21,657 bases of DNA from Byssochlamys sp. IMV 00236 (lineage: Eukaryota > Ascomycota > Eurotiomycetes > Eurotiales > Thermoascaceae), in NCBI GenBank assembly GCA_001931875.2, contig MSJH02000739.1, positions 1 through 21,657 of the forward strand, read 5' to 3'. Positions 9,823 to 19,600 of the stretch are shown here, in pieces. The position numbers and the translations under genes are program-made. The notes under the pieces were generated by a model. It saw only the letters and a program-made list of their open reading frames with translations. It was not told the DNA's origin and searched no databases. Position 1 is the stretch's first letter; each line of letters opens with the position of its first letter.

Positions 9823-10520
9823 TAAATCGTGTATGATTTATAATAGTAAATAGTATATGAATATCATCTACAACAAACAGCTAGAAAAAAAAAAAGAAAA
9901 AAAAGAAAGAAAAAGCAGGAGCCGCATATTTATTCAAAACAATGAGTTTAACACAAAAAAAAAAAAACGACAGAAAGATTTGTTGAGTTTCAATTTACCA
10001 TTTAAAGCTAAACAAATTTTTATGCATGATGTAATTTATACCATTTAAAGAAAGTTTATTTTAAAATAAAAAAAATTAAACGTCGCCTCCTTGGTGTCCT
10101 TTTATGGTATGTCGTCAACTCCTTAATCACGGGTGAAGAGAAATTAAAGGTGGGATGTTACCCTTTGATTCATTTTTTGTCATACTCATATTCAGTAATT
10201 ATATAAGATGACATACATTATTGAGCACTTCATGATATAAAATGCATAAAAATGTCTTAAGAAGAAAATACGTGTATATGTTTACTGTGCTGTAGAACAA
10301 AACATTTGACGTAGATCAATTAATTGATGATTGTGTAGAGTAAAATGTCACAAGTTCTATTTCTTCTTGTTGCTGAATATTTATTCCCTAGTTGTGTCCA
10401 ACTTGTCACTGATGTGTTTGAGCGTATACTCACAAAATAGATAAGAAAATGTTATAGTTGGATATGTAAGAGTGTACTTGTGATAAACAGGTAAAGTAAT
10501 AAGCTACAGGAGAAGATGTC

Positions 10521-10546
10521 TTTTTTTTTTTTTTTTTTTTTTTTTT
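10521..10546. repeat. T26 homopolymer
   Basis: Uninterrupted run of 26 T in non-coding DNA. It could be a retrotransposon poly(A) tail on the opposite strand or slippage; the flanks show no target-site duplication I can see. Confidence 0.8.
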
Positions 10547-11045
10547 ATTCAACAGCTGCCATAATTTGCTCTTATCTGCATAACCAGCTTGTAAAAGTAA
10601 ACGCTTATCTCTGTAAATCTATAAAATCATAGAGCTAAATATAAAGCCATCTGACACATAGATGGAGCGATAGTGGTCATAACATGGGCTACAATAAGAA
10701 GCAATAGCAATAATAACAAGGGTATGAATGATAAAAACACATACAGAATACAGGAATGAGAAAGGCAATGAGTTATAGTGACAATGAAGAAGTTTTTTTT
10801 AATTATATTAGCTTCCAATGAAGATACAAGACAGAATTAAAAGAAAGTATCTACTCTGTAGCTGTGGTATTTGTTGTAGTAAGAATAAACAGAAAGTACA
10901 ATGGGGCTATTAATGTCTCTTTAATCGAGAAGAATAAAGATGAAAGATATTAAAAATGATTATAGGATTTGTATTTATGATTGTGATTAGTTAGTTTATG
11001 CTACTGAGCTTTTGGTATTGATATGTAGACACTGCTTATTGACCC

Positions 11046-12005
11046 TTATTCAACGTAGAATACGACAGTAGCCATTGATAGTGATATTCTGGTGACAGAA
11101 GCAGGCTTATTATCGTAGGCGATGCAGCTCATTCTCCCCTTCTTCTTCAGACTACCATGATAAATGACAGAGAGCTCGATAACGATTGATCTTGTCGAAA
11201 GCCCTTCGAAAAACTCCTCACTGTCATTTCTGATCCTCCTTGCAGAAATAGGAGCAGAGAGTTCCTTCGCCTTCCTTAGGACATACACCTCTTTTCTTTC
11301 TGAAAACATTTCATAGACGACGGCTTCAAAGCAAAGAATTTGTACCAGGCAAAGTCTAATGTCACAAACATCAAGACTGTAGATTGATGCGATCTCATTT
11401 AGTTATACTTTCCCATTGGTCATGGACTTCTCATTGTCATAGTAGAGTTTCGTAACACAGGCCATCTTCCCAAACTCGACGTCACCAACATCGTTTGAAC
11501 TCCCAGAAGAGAAGAAGAGGCGAAGGTCCATTCTTCGGTGGGCCATTTTCCCTTCTTGTGCTAATTGTGACAGAGTGTCACCGCAATGCAACACCACACT
11601 CGCATTTGAGAATAAAACCTCCAATATTGGTCTCCAAATCTTGACAACAACGTCACCTTCTGATAACTCTGACTTGTTCTCAAAAGCATTGAATTTCTTC
11701 TCCGTATGCGGCTTAACTAAATGCCATGAGATCGTATAGGCATCTGACTTTTCCGGGTTACTTGTCTTCATTATTCTTTTGAGAAGCTTATTGATCGTCT
11801 CTTTTCAATTCTTGTGCACGTTCTGCAATATGTCATCAAGGGAGGTGTCATGAGCAATGGATCTCGAGTCAAAGGGGCTTGCGTTGAATAAAGTGACGAT
11901 CGAAGTTGACTGAAACTTGCTCAATCCATGCCACCTTCCATTTTGGAATACGTCATTGACATCACAGTTGTGATACTGTGTAGTTAAGTATTTATTGCAT
12001 CTGAG
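11046..12005 (-). pseudogene. Nonsense-disrupted gene of an uncharacterised repeated fungal family
   Basis: A single minus-strand frame is open from 12005 to the TAA just below 11046, except for TGA at 11807-11805 and TAA at 11405-11403. Reading through these gives about 318 residues with ordinary protein composition and no frameshift. Recognisable segments in order are NDVFQNGRWHGLSKF, DTSLDDILQNV, EGDVVVKIWRPILEVLF, VVLHCGDTLS, RRMDLRLFF and DVEFGKMA. The order resembles, from memory, an uncharacterised family present in many copies in Mucorales genomes and often near transposons. I know no function for it. No start Met precedes the first segment and the C-terminus may also be truncated, so this is probably a relic. 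Confidence concerns its being a former coding sequence. Confidence 0.65.
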
Positions 12006-13061
12006 TTAAAGTAGACAAAGGGAAAAAAAAAGGCGTTGATCATATTACGGCCCCTTTATATAAAATTAATAATTTACAATCAGCACGTGGAATGTTACAC
12101 GAAAACGTCATGAAAACCTAGCATTGTGTCAAGGTCGTGATATCTGCAGAAATAATTGTTGTCAGCGCTGGTTTTCAAGTATTATAGTAAGCTTTGGTTC
12201 AGCTCATCGATTAAGATGCTGTCATTTTCTCCAACCAGGGAAAAATCAAATCAGTTTAAAGTGAGTTCAAACAAGGCATTGTGCGAACTTTACATTAATC
12301 CTGAGACGTAGGGCCCGCTCTAGTTCTGGTTCAGACGTCAGCATTAATGAATTCGCTGATTAGGTTGATCCTAAAAGTCTCGTACAACCAAACGCTATTT
12401 GTTTCTTTTAAGATTATACAAGATCACGATTATGTTAATAGGGAGATCTAAATAAAAATTTGAATATGTACCATGACATCCGATGCTACGATACCCAGAG
12501 CGCAGCTTTTTGCATTCTACTACATCACAATTAACAAGTGTTGTTACCGGTAGTCTGCTTCAGCTTGTTAGCGAGACAAAGCAGGATAATGGCTGTTTAT
12601 ATAGAAACCAGAAAGGGGCCACCATTGTGCTTGAACTAATCGGTCATCTTTATGAGAATGCGTAAAAAGCGCGCCTGTGGTGATTGTCGAAAAAGTCGAT
12701 ACGGTAAAGTGCAGAAACACTGAACAAAGTCCTTTTATTAATTTGAAACGTGGATCTTATAAACAATAGTAGCTTAGTTAATTCTCATCAGTGAAATCCT
12801 TTGGAAGGACTTCCGTGATGTTGAAGCACTCAGTTTGTCCAAAAACTATCTCGTTGTTTTCTATGGCAAAACAATAGCTTTTAAATGTTATCATGTATAC
12901 AACCTCACTTATGTTGTCTGCGTAATCAGATGCTTTGACCATGGTATTATGTAGCCTTTAATCTTCAAACTTGGAGATAAATCGCTTCTGATCACTTTTT
13001 TCATGCTTAGGGAGCATGCTCTGTATTCACTATGTAAATGAGTCTCTATTTGAGGCTGCCT
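12006..13061. other. Gene-poor region, no supported gene
   Basis: CCCCTTTATATAAAA at 12051-12065 looks like a stress element (CCCCT) fused to a TATA box on the plus strand, but no gene follows. A 60-codon plus-strand frame at 12483-12665 contains NQKGATIVLELIGHLYENA and is followed by a short basic Cys-containing frame; these may be transposase debris but I cannot assign them. Otherwise nothing is seen. Confidence 0.4.
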
Positions 13062-13378
13062 TTATTCCGCTGGTTCATTGCTCATTGCAGTCATCACTTC
13101 AGTGGCCATACCATCAAAGTTTTCCTCGACAAACTGGTTCCACATGTCGTTGTCTTTCTTTGGTGCTGGTTTACGTAAATAACCCATCAGGAAAGATGGT
13201 ATCAGCTAGAAGCCCTTGCATCGTCAGTTAGAATGCCTCTTGGCAGTGTATATTCATTAAGAGACTTTTTCTTTAATTTTTCCAGGTTGTTTTCAGTGTC
13301 TTTCCTCTTTTCAATTATCTGCTCTATCTTTGCGGAAAGATGGTCCACCCCATCAACTAATAAAAGCGTTGGGAAAAA
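13062..13378 (-). pseudogene. Decayed coding relic, coiled-coil-like, unknown family
   Basis: On the minus strand, 13378-13205 is open for 58 codons and encodes a charged helical segment (HLSAKIEQIIEKRKDTEN..LEKLKKK) that ends at TGA. A second frame, 13187-13062, encodes 42 residues beginning MGYLRKPAPKKDNDMWNQF and ending NEPAE. The two frames differ, so a frameshift would separate them. Both have protein-like composition in otherwise AT-rich DNA, suggesting one former gene. No family is recognised. Confidence 0.35.
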
Positions 13379-14190
13379 CTACATGCACCAGAAAATGCAC
13401 CAAATGTTAGACTAATACTACGGGCGCTACCTTCAGATGCTACCTATGATATCACCCAACAAAGCCTTTCAACCATTTTGAATTGTTTCTTTTAAAGAAG
13501 AAAAAGAGATAGCAAAAGAAATATTGTTATTTATTCTTGCTTTATGTTGTCAGCTTGATCAATCACGTGTATTTATGATAAATTCGTATTTACATTATTT
13601 AGCAGATAGAGTTGTCAGTATTGATCTATTTTAAGCGCGATTTAGGCTTAGAACAAGTGCTTCATGTTGAAGGAAAAGTCTTTAGGTTATCAAAGTGACT
13701 ATAGAATGCGCTTGACATGGTTCAACATCCTTATTATCAACTTCAAACATAAATTATAATAGAAGCATTTTTAAAGAAAAGTAGTTTGCTGATTACTATG
13801 AAGCCAATATTAAAGATTACCTAAAGATGTATTTGACAAAATTGCTGAATCTAAAGAAAGATGAAACAGGAAATAAGAGGGAGAGCACTAATGCTGATGT
13901 GTAAGCAGCCATGCCTTCCCCCCTTTTTTTTTTACGATTTTAATATAATGGGATACTTTATGCAATAAGGTGCTATAAGATTTATATTTAGAAAGATATA
14001 CACTCTTTCCGGAAAGTAAATTCGCCTGTGATCGAAAATAAATACACCCATGGTGAGAACAAAATTCATGTTGCATGAAATGTAAATTCGTCGTCGCCAA
14101 GAATATTTTCGTAATATTAACAGGTGGGCTGTCTTGGAGTTGAAATTAACTTAAGTGTTCAAAGATTCACAAATCAAAACTAGCCTGTCC
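13379..14190. other. Gene-poor AT-rich region
   Basis: No supported gene. A 70-codon minus-strand frame at 14100-13888 lacks an ATG, is rich in His and Lys, and has no motif or splice context. A T tract lies near 13922-13933. No repeat or RNA gene is recognised. Confidence 0.4.
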
Positions 14191-14583
14191 TCATGGTCCT
14201 TGCTCTGACTCGCTTGTCCTGCCCTCTTTGCTCTCTGGCGTATATATCCGGAACGTTCTCCCAATTGCTTCTTCTTGTGCTCTGGGTTCTCTCTGTCCTC
14301 CGTTCCTTTTTTTTGTTTAAACTATCTTGGGTAGTTATCGCTACTCTCCCCAGAATGCACTTCGGTGGTAAGTAAGATTAATATTAGGATATGTGCTCTA
14401 ATACTAACATACTTTTTCTCTCTTTTTCTACATATAAACTCATTATCTCTTTCTCTCTCTCTCTTTTGACATGATGTCGTTTTATTCAAACATATTTTTC
14501 TTTGTCGTCTTTTTACGCAAATAATTTTTTTATTTTATGACAACATTTTATAAAACTAATGTCAATAATTAATAAAAATACAG
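14191..14583 (+). other. Promoter-like segment with strong splice donor and branch site, no clear gene
   Basis: TATATA at 14241-14246 is followed by a CT-rich leader, an ATG at 14355 and a consensus donor GGTAAGTAAG (GT at 14368-14369). A perfect TACTAAC branch motif lies at 14402-14408, followed by about 170 nt without any AG until CAG at 14581-14583. Together these look like exon 1 and an intron of a real transcript. Splicing to 14584 would give only a 22-residue peptide starting MHFGVV. It could be a non-coding transcript, a dead gene, or a distant 5' exon of the ETF-alpha gene. Confidence 0.35.
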
Positions 14584-15246
14584 TAGTCACATCCTTAGTC
14601 TTTGTTTCTTGCCATTGCTCTTCCTATATCATATTGTAACAATGCTCACTAGGTTTTTCAAGATAATGACTAAAGTTGTTGCCATTTAACATTTTTATTG
14701 AGTCATGAAATGATAAAGTCAGATGCATTAGTGCTAGTTTTGCCAGCTCATGGATATCTCAAAAAGTGAGTACTATCGCTGAAAAAAAGAGAAGATAGGC
14801 CAAATCTACGTTTATGCAAAGCTTGTATACAATTTGATTTACCATAAAGAAGGCTGAAAGATGATTCCTTTTGATCAAAATATAGTATTGGCTAGAGATG
14901 CCCTGTCAGGGCAATAATGGTGATACTATCAGTCTTTTTACATATATATACTATCGATATCATTAAATAATCATTAATAAAGTTGTTGCAAGTTACTAAA
15001 AAGGCTGATTAACTATGAAAAAAAGAGAAAGAACAAAGCAGTTGACATTGAACAAAAGAATACAAATGTCAAGTTTGCAATCGTGCGTAAAATGATATTT
15101 CATGTGAAAATAAGTAAAATTTCAAAGATGGAGTGACGTTTACAACAGGCACAGTCGGAGATGTAACATGCGTGTGAGATTAAATATCCAGGCATCTTCT
15201 CTATCTCTCTTTTCTCTCTCTCTTGTTTCTTTTTTCACAGTTTAAC
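14584..15246. other. Upstream region of ETF-alpha gene
   Basis: No supported coding sequence. A pyrimidine-rich tract at 15195-15240 ends in TTTTTTCACAG directly before TTTAACATG, resembling a splice acceptor, so the ETF-alpha 5' UTR may contain an intron. No clear TATA box is assigned. Confidence 0.4.
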
Positions 15247-16556
15247 ATGTTCGCTTCTGTCACATCACGCATTGCTCTTCAAGTAAACACAAAAAGAAAA
15301 AGGCGGAGAGAGAGAGAGGGGCTTATCTATTTCTTTCTTTAGACTCGTTCAACACTCGCTCAACGTTTCTATACAACGGGTGCTGGTGTCAATACCCTTT
15401 TATATGTTGAGCATAAAGACGGAGCAATCAGTGGAGCCACATTGAACGCTTTAACCGCTGCCAAAAAACTTGGTGGCTCTGTCACCGCTTTAGTCGCTGG
15501 TGAGGCCCCTGAAGGTGTTGCTAAAGAGGTTGCCAAGTTGGAAGGTGTATCCAAAGTGTTGACTGCCAAAGACGCTGCTTATGCTCATGCCTTACCTGAA
15601 GACATTGCTCCTCTTCTTGCCGAAGTACAAGCCAAGAACGGATTCACCCATTTGATTACTGGCCATACAGCTGGTGGCAAGAACGTGTTCCCCCGTGCTG
15701 CTGCTTTATTGGATGTTGCTGCCATTTCAGATATTACTGCCATCGAAAGTGAAGATACCTTTGTTCGTCCCATTTATGCTGGTAATGTGTTTGTGCATGT
15801 ATTGAATCGTTGAATTAAAAGTGATATGTTAGGTAACGCCATCGCTACTGTAAAGACTAACGATAAGGTCAAGGTCATTACTGTCCGTGGAACTGCTTTC
15901 GAAGCCGCCTCTGCCACTCAAGATGCTGCCCCCGAAGAAGTTGTTTCTCCTTCTGAAAAGCTCGGTTTGACTCAATGGGAAGGCGAAGAGATTCAAAAGA
16001 GTGACCGTCCTGACCTTGGAAGCGCCAAACGTGTGATCAGTGGTGGTCGTGGTATGAAGAATGGTGAAAACTTCAAGTTGTTGTATGATTTAGCAGACAA
16101 GATCGGTGCAGCTGGTAAACACGTCACGTGCCTGTGAGAATATAAAGATGAGCTGACAAACATTCATAGTCGGTGCCTCTCGTGCTGCTGTTGATGCTGG
16201 ATTCGTCGACAACTCTTTGCAAGTAGGTCAAACTGGTAAAATCGTTGCACCTGGTAAGTAAACAGAAACAAGTCCGAGCCATTACGTCTGTCTAACTCCT
16301 TTTTCTCTTCTTAGAACTTTACATTGCTGTCGGTAAGTTTTCATCGTGGGAAAAAAATGAAGGGTAGGTTTTACAAAACTTTGAATTATTAGGTATCTCT
16401 GGTGCTATTCAACATCTTGCGGGTATGAAAGATAGTAAAACAATTGTTGCTATCAACAAGGATGCAGATGCACCTATTTTCCAAGTTGCTGATTATGGAC
16501 TTGTTGATGACTTGTTCAAGGCTGTCCCTGAATTGACTGAAAAGATTAGTAAATAA
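15247..16556 (+). CDS. Electron transfer flavoprotein alpha subunit, mitochondrial
   Basis: FAD-binding subunit of the matrix ETF heterodimer, which takes electrons from acyl-CoA and other dehydrogenases and passes them to ETF-ubiquinone oxidoreductase. Exons 15247-15282, 15343-15781, 15833-16114, 16170-16253, 16315-16332 and 16393-16556 give 340 residues, close to the family norm of about 330. The N-terminus ([24 protein letters not shown]) is a good presequence, followed by [21 protein letters not shown] and [10 protein letters not shown] are typical of the C-terminal FAD domain. The family signature [16 protein letters not shown] (282-297), followed by IVAIN, matches the ETF-alpha pattern exactly. 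Exon 5 is only 18 nt long. The gene ends 126 bp before the carrier gene on the same strand. Regulation is not evident from sequence. Confidence 0.96.
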
Positions 16557-16644
16557 ATTTTATATAAACTTGCATTTACACTGTATGATGTTTGGTTCTT
16601 GATCTACAACGCAGTCACAATTACCCCGCAACAAAAAATAGAAA

Positions 16645-16650
16645 AATAAA
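16645..16650 (+). terminator. Poly(A) signal AATAAA of ETF-alpha gene
   Basis: AATAAA about 90 bp after the stop and 33 bp before the carrier ATG. A second AATAAA overlaps the ETF-alpha stop codon (16552-16557) but is probably too early. Confidence 0.45.
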
Positions 16651-16682
16651 ATTGCTTGTTATCTCTTTTTTTTTTTAATAGC

Positions 16683-17775
16683 ATGCTTCTCACTAGAATA
16701 TCACCGTCAACAACAACAGGCAACTCTAATACTATTATAGCCAATAACAGTATCAAAACAACCAAAAAAGTACTTCAGTCACCGTTTTGGTTTGGTGGAG
16801 CTGCCTCATGCATCGCAACCCTAGTGTCTCATCCCTTTGATCTTACCAAGGTCAGACTTCAAACACTTCGACTAGATACAAATAAGAGTCTTTGGTCCGA
16901 GATTCAATTGCTGAGTCCGATTCGAATGGTCAAGACGATGTGGACTATTAGTCGTCAAGAAGGTGTATTAGCCTTGTATAGTGGACTATCAGCCAGTTTA
17001 TTAAGACAGGGAACGTATTCTACCATTCGGTTTGGTTTATACGATAAATTTAAATATGCGGTGGCTGGCGATGCGAGTAAGATGATGATATAATGATGAT
17101 AAAATAGACATGGCTAACCGGTAATAATAGAACCCACTATGAGGCAATTGTTATTTTGTTCAACTATGGCAGGTGTCTTGGGAGGAGCATTTGGTAATCC
17201 AAGCGATGTGGTGAATGTGCGTATGCAGAATGATGGACAATTACCACCCAATAAGAGAAGAAATTATAAAAATGTGATCGACGGTATGGTCAGAATCTGT
17301 CGAGAAGAGGGACCTCAGGCGTTATTCCGGGGTTTAGGTTCAAGCACGAACCGAGCCGTGCTGATTACAGTATCTCAGATGACAAGTTATGATGTATTCA
17401 AACAGATGTGTATAGATCAACTTGGTCTTCAAAATGGATTAACGACTCATTTCGTATCTAGCTTATTAGCTGTAAGTTACATGCAGATAAACAACTATGT
17501 ATAAATATATGCTTATCATCTTATATCAGGGCTTAGTAGCAACCACTGTATGTTCTCCATTAGATGTAGTCAAGACTAGAATTATGAATGCGCATGGTAA
17601 AGATGATATACGTCGACCATTAAAGATGATGAAATACATGGTTCAACATGAAGGAGTTGGTTCACTGTTTCGTGGATGGATGCCAGCATTTATTAGATTA
17701 GGACCTCATACCATTGTCACGTTTATCGTTTTGGAGCAGCTCAAAGATTGGCATAGACAATATCATCAAGATTAA
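16683..17775 (+). CDS. Mitochondrial carrier, dicarboxylate carrier type (DIC1-like)
   Basis: Inner-membrane solute carrier, probably exchanging malate or succinate for phosphate. Exons 16683-17076, 17131-17471 and 17530-17775 give 326 residues. The three SLC25 repeats each carry the signature: PFDLTKVR (51-58), PSDVVNVR (155-162) and PLDVVKTR (255-262), with matching second halves such as GVLALYSGL, QALFRGLG and GSLFRGWMP. Segments WFGGAASCIATLVSHP, GLYSGLSA-type, NPSDVVNVRMQND, RRNYKNVIDG and AGLVATTVCSPLDV agree with yeast Dic1 as I remember it, so the dicarboxylate subtype is well supported but substrate is still inferred. The 35-residue N-terminal tail is longer than in yeast. The ATG directly follows a poly-T/AATAG sequence that resembles a splice acceptor, so an untranslated first exon is possible. 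It ends 89 bp from the convergent ABC gene. Confidence 0.93.
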
Positions 17776-17854
17776 CCATCATGAGATTGATTCCACATAT
17801 ATTCCACATACACTTTTATATATATATGTAAATAATAATAACACAATACTTGTA

Positions 17855-17860
17855 AATAAA
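17855..17860 (+). terminator. Poly(A) signal AATAAA of the carrier gene
   Basis: AATAAA 80 bp after the carrier stop and only 5 bp before the end of the convergent ABC gene, so the two 3' UTRs probably overlap. Confidence 0.45.
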
Positions 17861-17864
17861 ACCA

Positions 17865-19600
17865 TTAGTTGGCTTGGACGCCGCCTGACCCAAGTTTAAA
17901 CCGTTTTGTTACTGTCTCTGGTATCTCTTCTTCATGATGAGTGACCATGATCAATGTTTGATCTTGACGCATATGATTCTCTAACCATCTGTTGACATTA
18001 TCTATCAATGCATCATCTAGACCTTGGAATGGTTCATCCCAAATGACCAAATCTGGCATTTTTACCTATAATGCATGTTGTTACTAAAAAAGGCAAGCAA
18101 GTAACAAATAGAATTACCAAAGATCGAATGAGCAAAACCATACGTTGTTCGCCCGTAGACATATCTCTGAGCTTATGATGGAGCATTCTCTCTATACCAA
18201 ACTCATAAAAGAGACTCTTGATCTGGCTCGTTTGTTGATCATTTAACGGTCGGGGAACAACAACATCAAAGAACCCTGTACCTGCTGCTTCCAATGCTGA
18301 CAGGTTTTGATTAAAATAGAGATGAATTTCAGGGCTTACCATGCCTACTCTCTGCTTGATTTCCCAGATAGATTCACCCGTGCCGCGACGTCTTCCAAAG
18401 AGAGAAAGATCATTGGCATAAGCCTGGGGATGATCACCCGTCAGGAATGACAAGAGTGTTGTCTTTCCTGAACCATTGGGTCCTAAAAGCGCCCATCTTT
18501 CGCCCTTACGGACAGTCCAGGTGATATCCTGAAGGATAGGTTTGCCACCATAAGAGACTCTAACATTTTTCATTTCTACAACAGGTTCATTTGAACTTGT
18601 CGTATCTGTCTGCTTTTCTAGACGCTCTCTTGCTTTTTCCGTCTTTTTCTTGTTGGCCTCACGCCTGGTTTGGAACTCCTTTGGCTTTCCCTTCCAGCCA
18701 ATAGCCATATTCTGAAGCTCGACGACATCTGTTGCCCATGATGGGAATTCGTCTTGTGGTCTGAGCACGAGAACGATGGGAACAGAGGATTTGATGGTCA
18801 AGTCACCGAGTACATCAAGCAAGTGTTGACGATGCTCAACATCGAGTCCCACTGTTGAAAAATCATGTTAGTCTCAATGTAAAAAAAAAAAAAAAGTGTA
18901 CGAGATGTTACTTAGAGGTTCATCAAGCACTAGCATGGAGGGGTTCTTTAAAAGCGCCTTTGCTATTCTCGCACGTCTTGTTTGACCATTTGATAATTTC
19001 AAAAAGGAAAGAGGTAATAAATGATCTACATTGAGCTGTTTGGCTATTTCCTTGACCCTTTCTACATTATACTTTCCATCACCGTTCAAGTAACTTTCCA
19101 AAGTGATATCATCATCAGGGTCACTTTATTAAAAAAATAAGCCAAGTGTCCACATGCTTGTATATATTTACCTGAAATTAAATCGTTCTTGGTAATAATG
19201 TTTACTATAGGAGAAGCTACCTGAGCTTTCTCTGAATGAGACCAAGTGAATATAATCTGAGGCATAAGGTGATACAGACTTGTCAATGATTGGCCAACTA
19301 GCTGCTGACAAAGGTTGAATCAAATGCTTTCCTGCAATAGTCTATATTTTACATTATTATTACTAAAAGCTCCCTTGTACGCACATACGTTATAAATACC
19401 TCTGCCAACGTGGTCTTTCCTGCACTGACAGGTCCGACAATGACTAAACGGTCATGACTGTTTAATGTCAATGTCAGATTCTTAAACGCAGGTTCCTTTG
19501 AACCAAATCGATAGACATTTGCATTTTCAAACTTGACAAGAGGTTTACCGCTAGAATAAAGCCGAATATGTTGAAAGAAAAAACGCCTTGAAGAAAACAT
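17865..19600 (-). CDS. Tandem ABC ATPase without membrane domain, ModF-like, probable mitochondrial
   Basis: Two nucleotide-binding domains and no transmembrane segments. Minus-strand exons 19600-19400, 19341-19172, 19123-18912, 18851-18118 and 18065-17865 give 505 residues. Domain 1: Walker A GPVSAGKT (56-63), signature LSNGQ (167-171), Walker B MLVLDEP (187-193). Domain 2: Walker A GPNGSGKT (318-325), signature MSTGEQ (~425-430), Walker B LVIWDEP (445-451), D-loop GLD and H-loop VTHHEEE. The N-terminus MFSSRRFFFQHIRLYSSGK is Arg/Ser-rich with no acidic residues, fitting a mitochondrial presequence. The layout resembles bacterial ModF and its uncharacterised fungal homologs; in fungi the role is not established to my knowledge. 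LSNGQ in domain 1 departs from LSGGQ. A transporter role is doubtful without a partner permease. Confidence 0.9.

Larger units (their letters stand above)
9690..11045. other. Kinase upstream region and gene-poor AT-rich DNA
   Basis: The left part is the 5' region of the minus-strand kinase; a TATA-like run (TATATAAAAAAA, minus strand) lies near 9700, very close to the proposed ATG. The remainder contains a TG microsatellite, A-rich tracts (9882-9914 and 9955-9967) and a long T tract. Short open frames here are in A/T-rich simple sequence, show no domain or splice structure, and are not called as genes. Confidence 0.5.

Noticed and set aside
9857..10048. 63-codon plus-strand open frame
   Set aside because: It consists mainly of Lys from A-rich tracts in non-coding DNA, with no domain or splice context.
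12483..12720. Possible C-terminal relic of a TnpB/Fanzor-like nuclease (RNQKGATIVLELIGHLYENA)
   Set aside because: It vaguely resembles the NRDxxAAxNI motif, but the required Cys pairs are not in frame and the rest is unrecognisable, so the similarity is too weak to report as a gene.
13888..14100. 70-codon minus-strand open frame with His/Cys residues
   Set aside because: There is no ATG start, the Cys/His spacing matches no zinc finger I know, and it overlaps a T/C homopolymer.
14193..14375. 60-codon hydrophobic plus-strand open frame
   Set aside because: Its Leu/Ser/Phe composition is explained by the CT-rich promoter or leader sequence, and it runs through a strong splice donor.
15369..15773. 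Minus-strand open frames antisense to ETF-alpha
   Set aside because: They are shadows of the strongly biased codons of the real ETF-alpha exon.
19201..19286. Possible extra intron in ABC exon 2 (GTAGCTTCTCC ... TTTCAG)
   Set aside because: Reading straight through gives SFSYSKHYYQERFNF, which fits the family, so the sequence is exonic.
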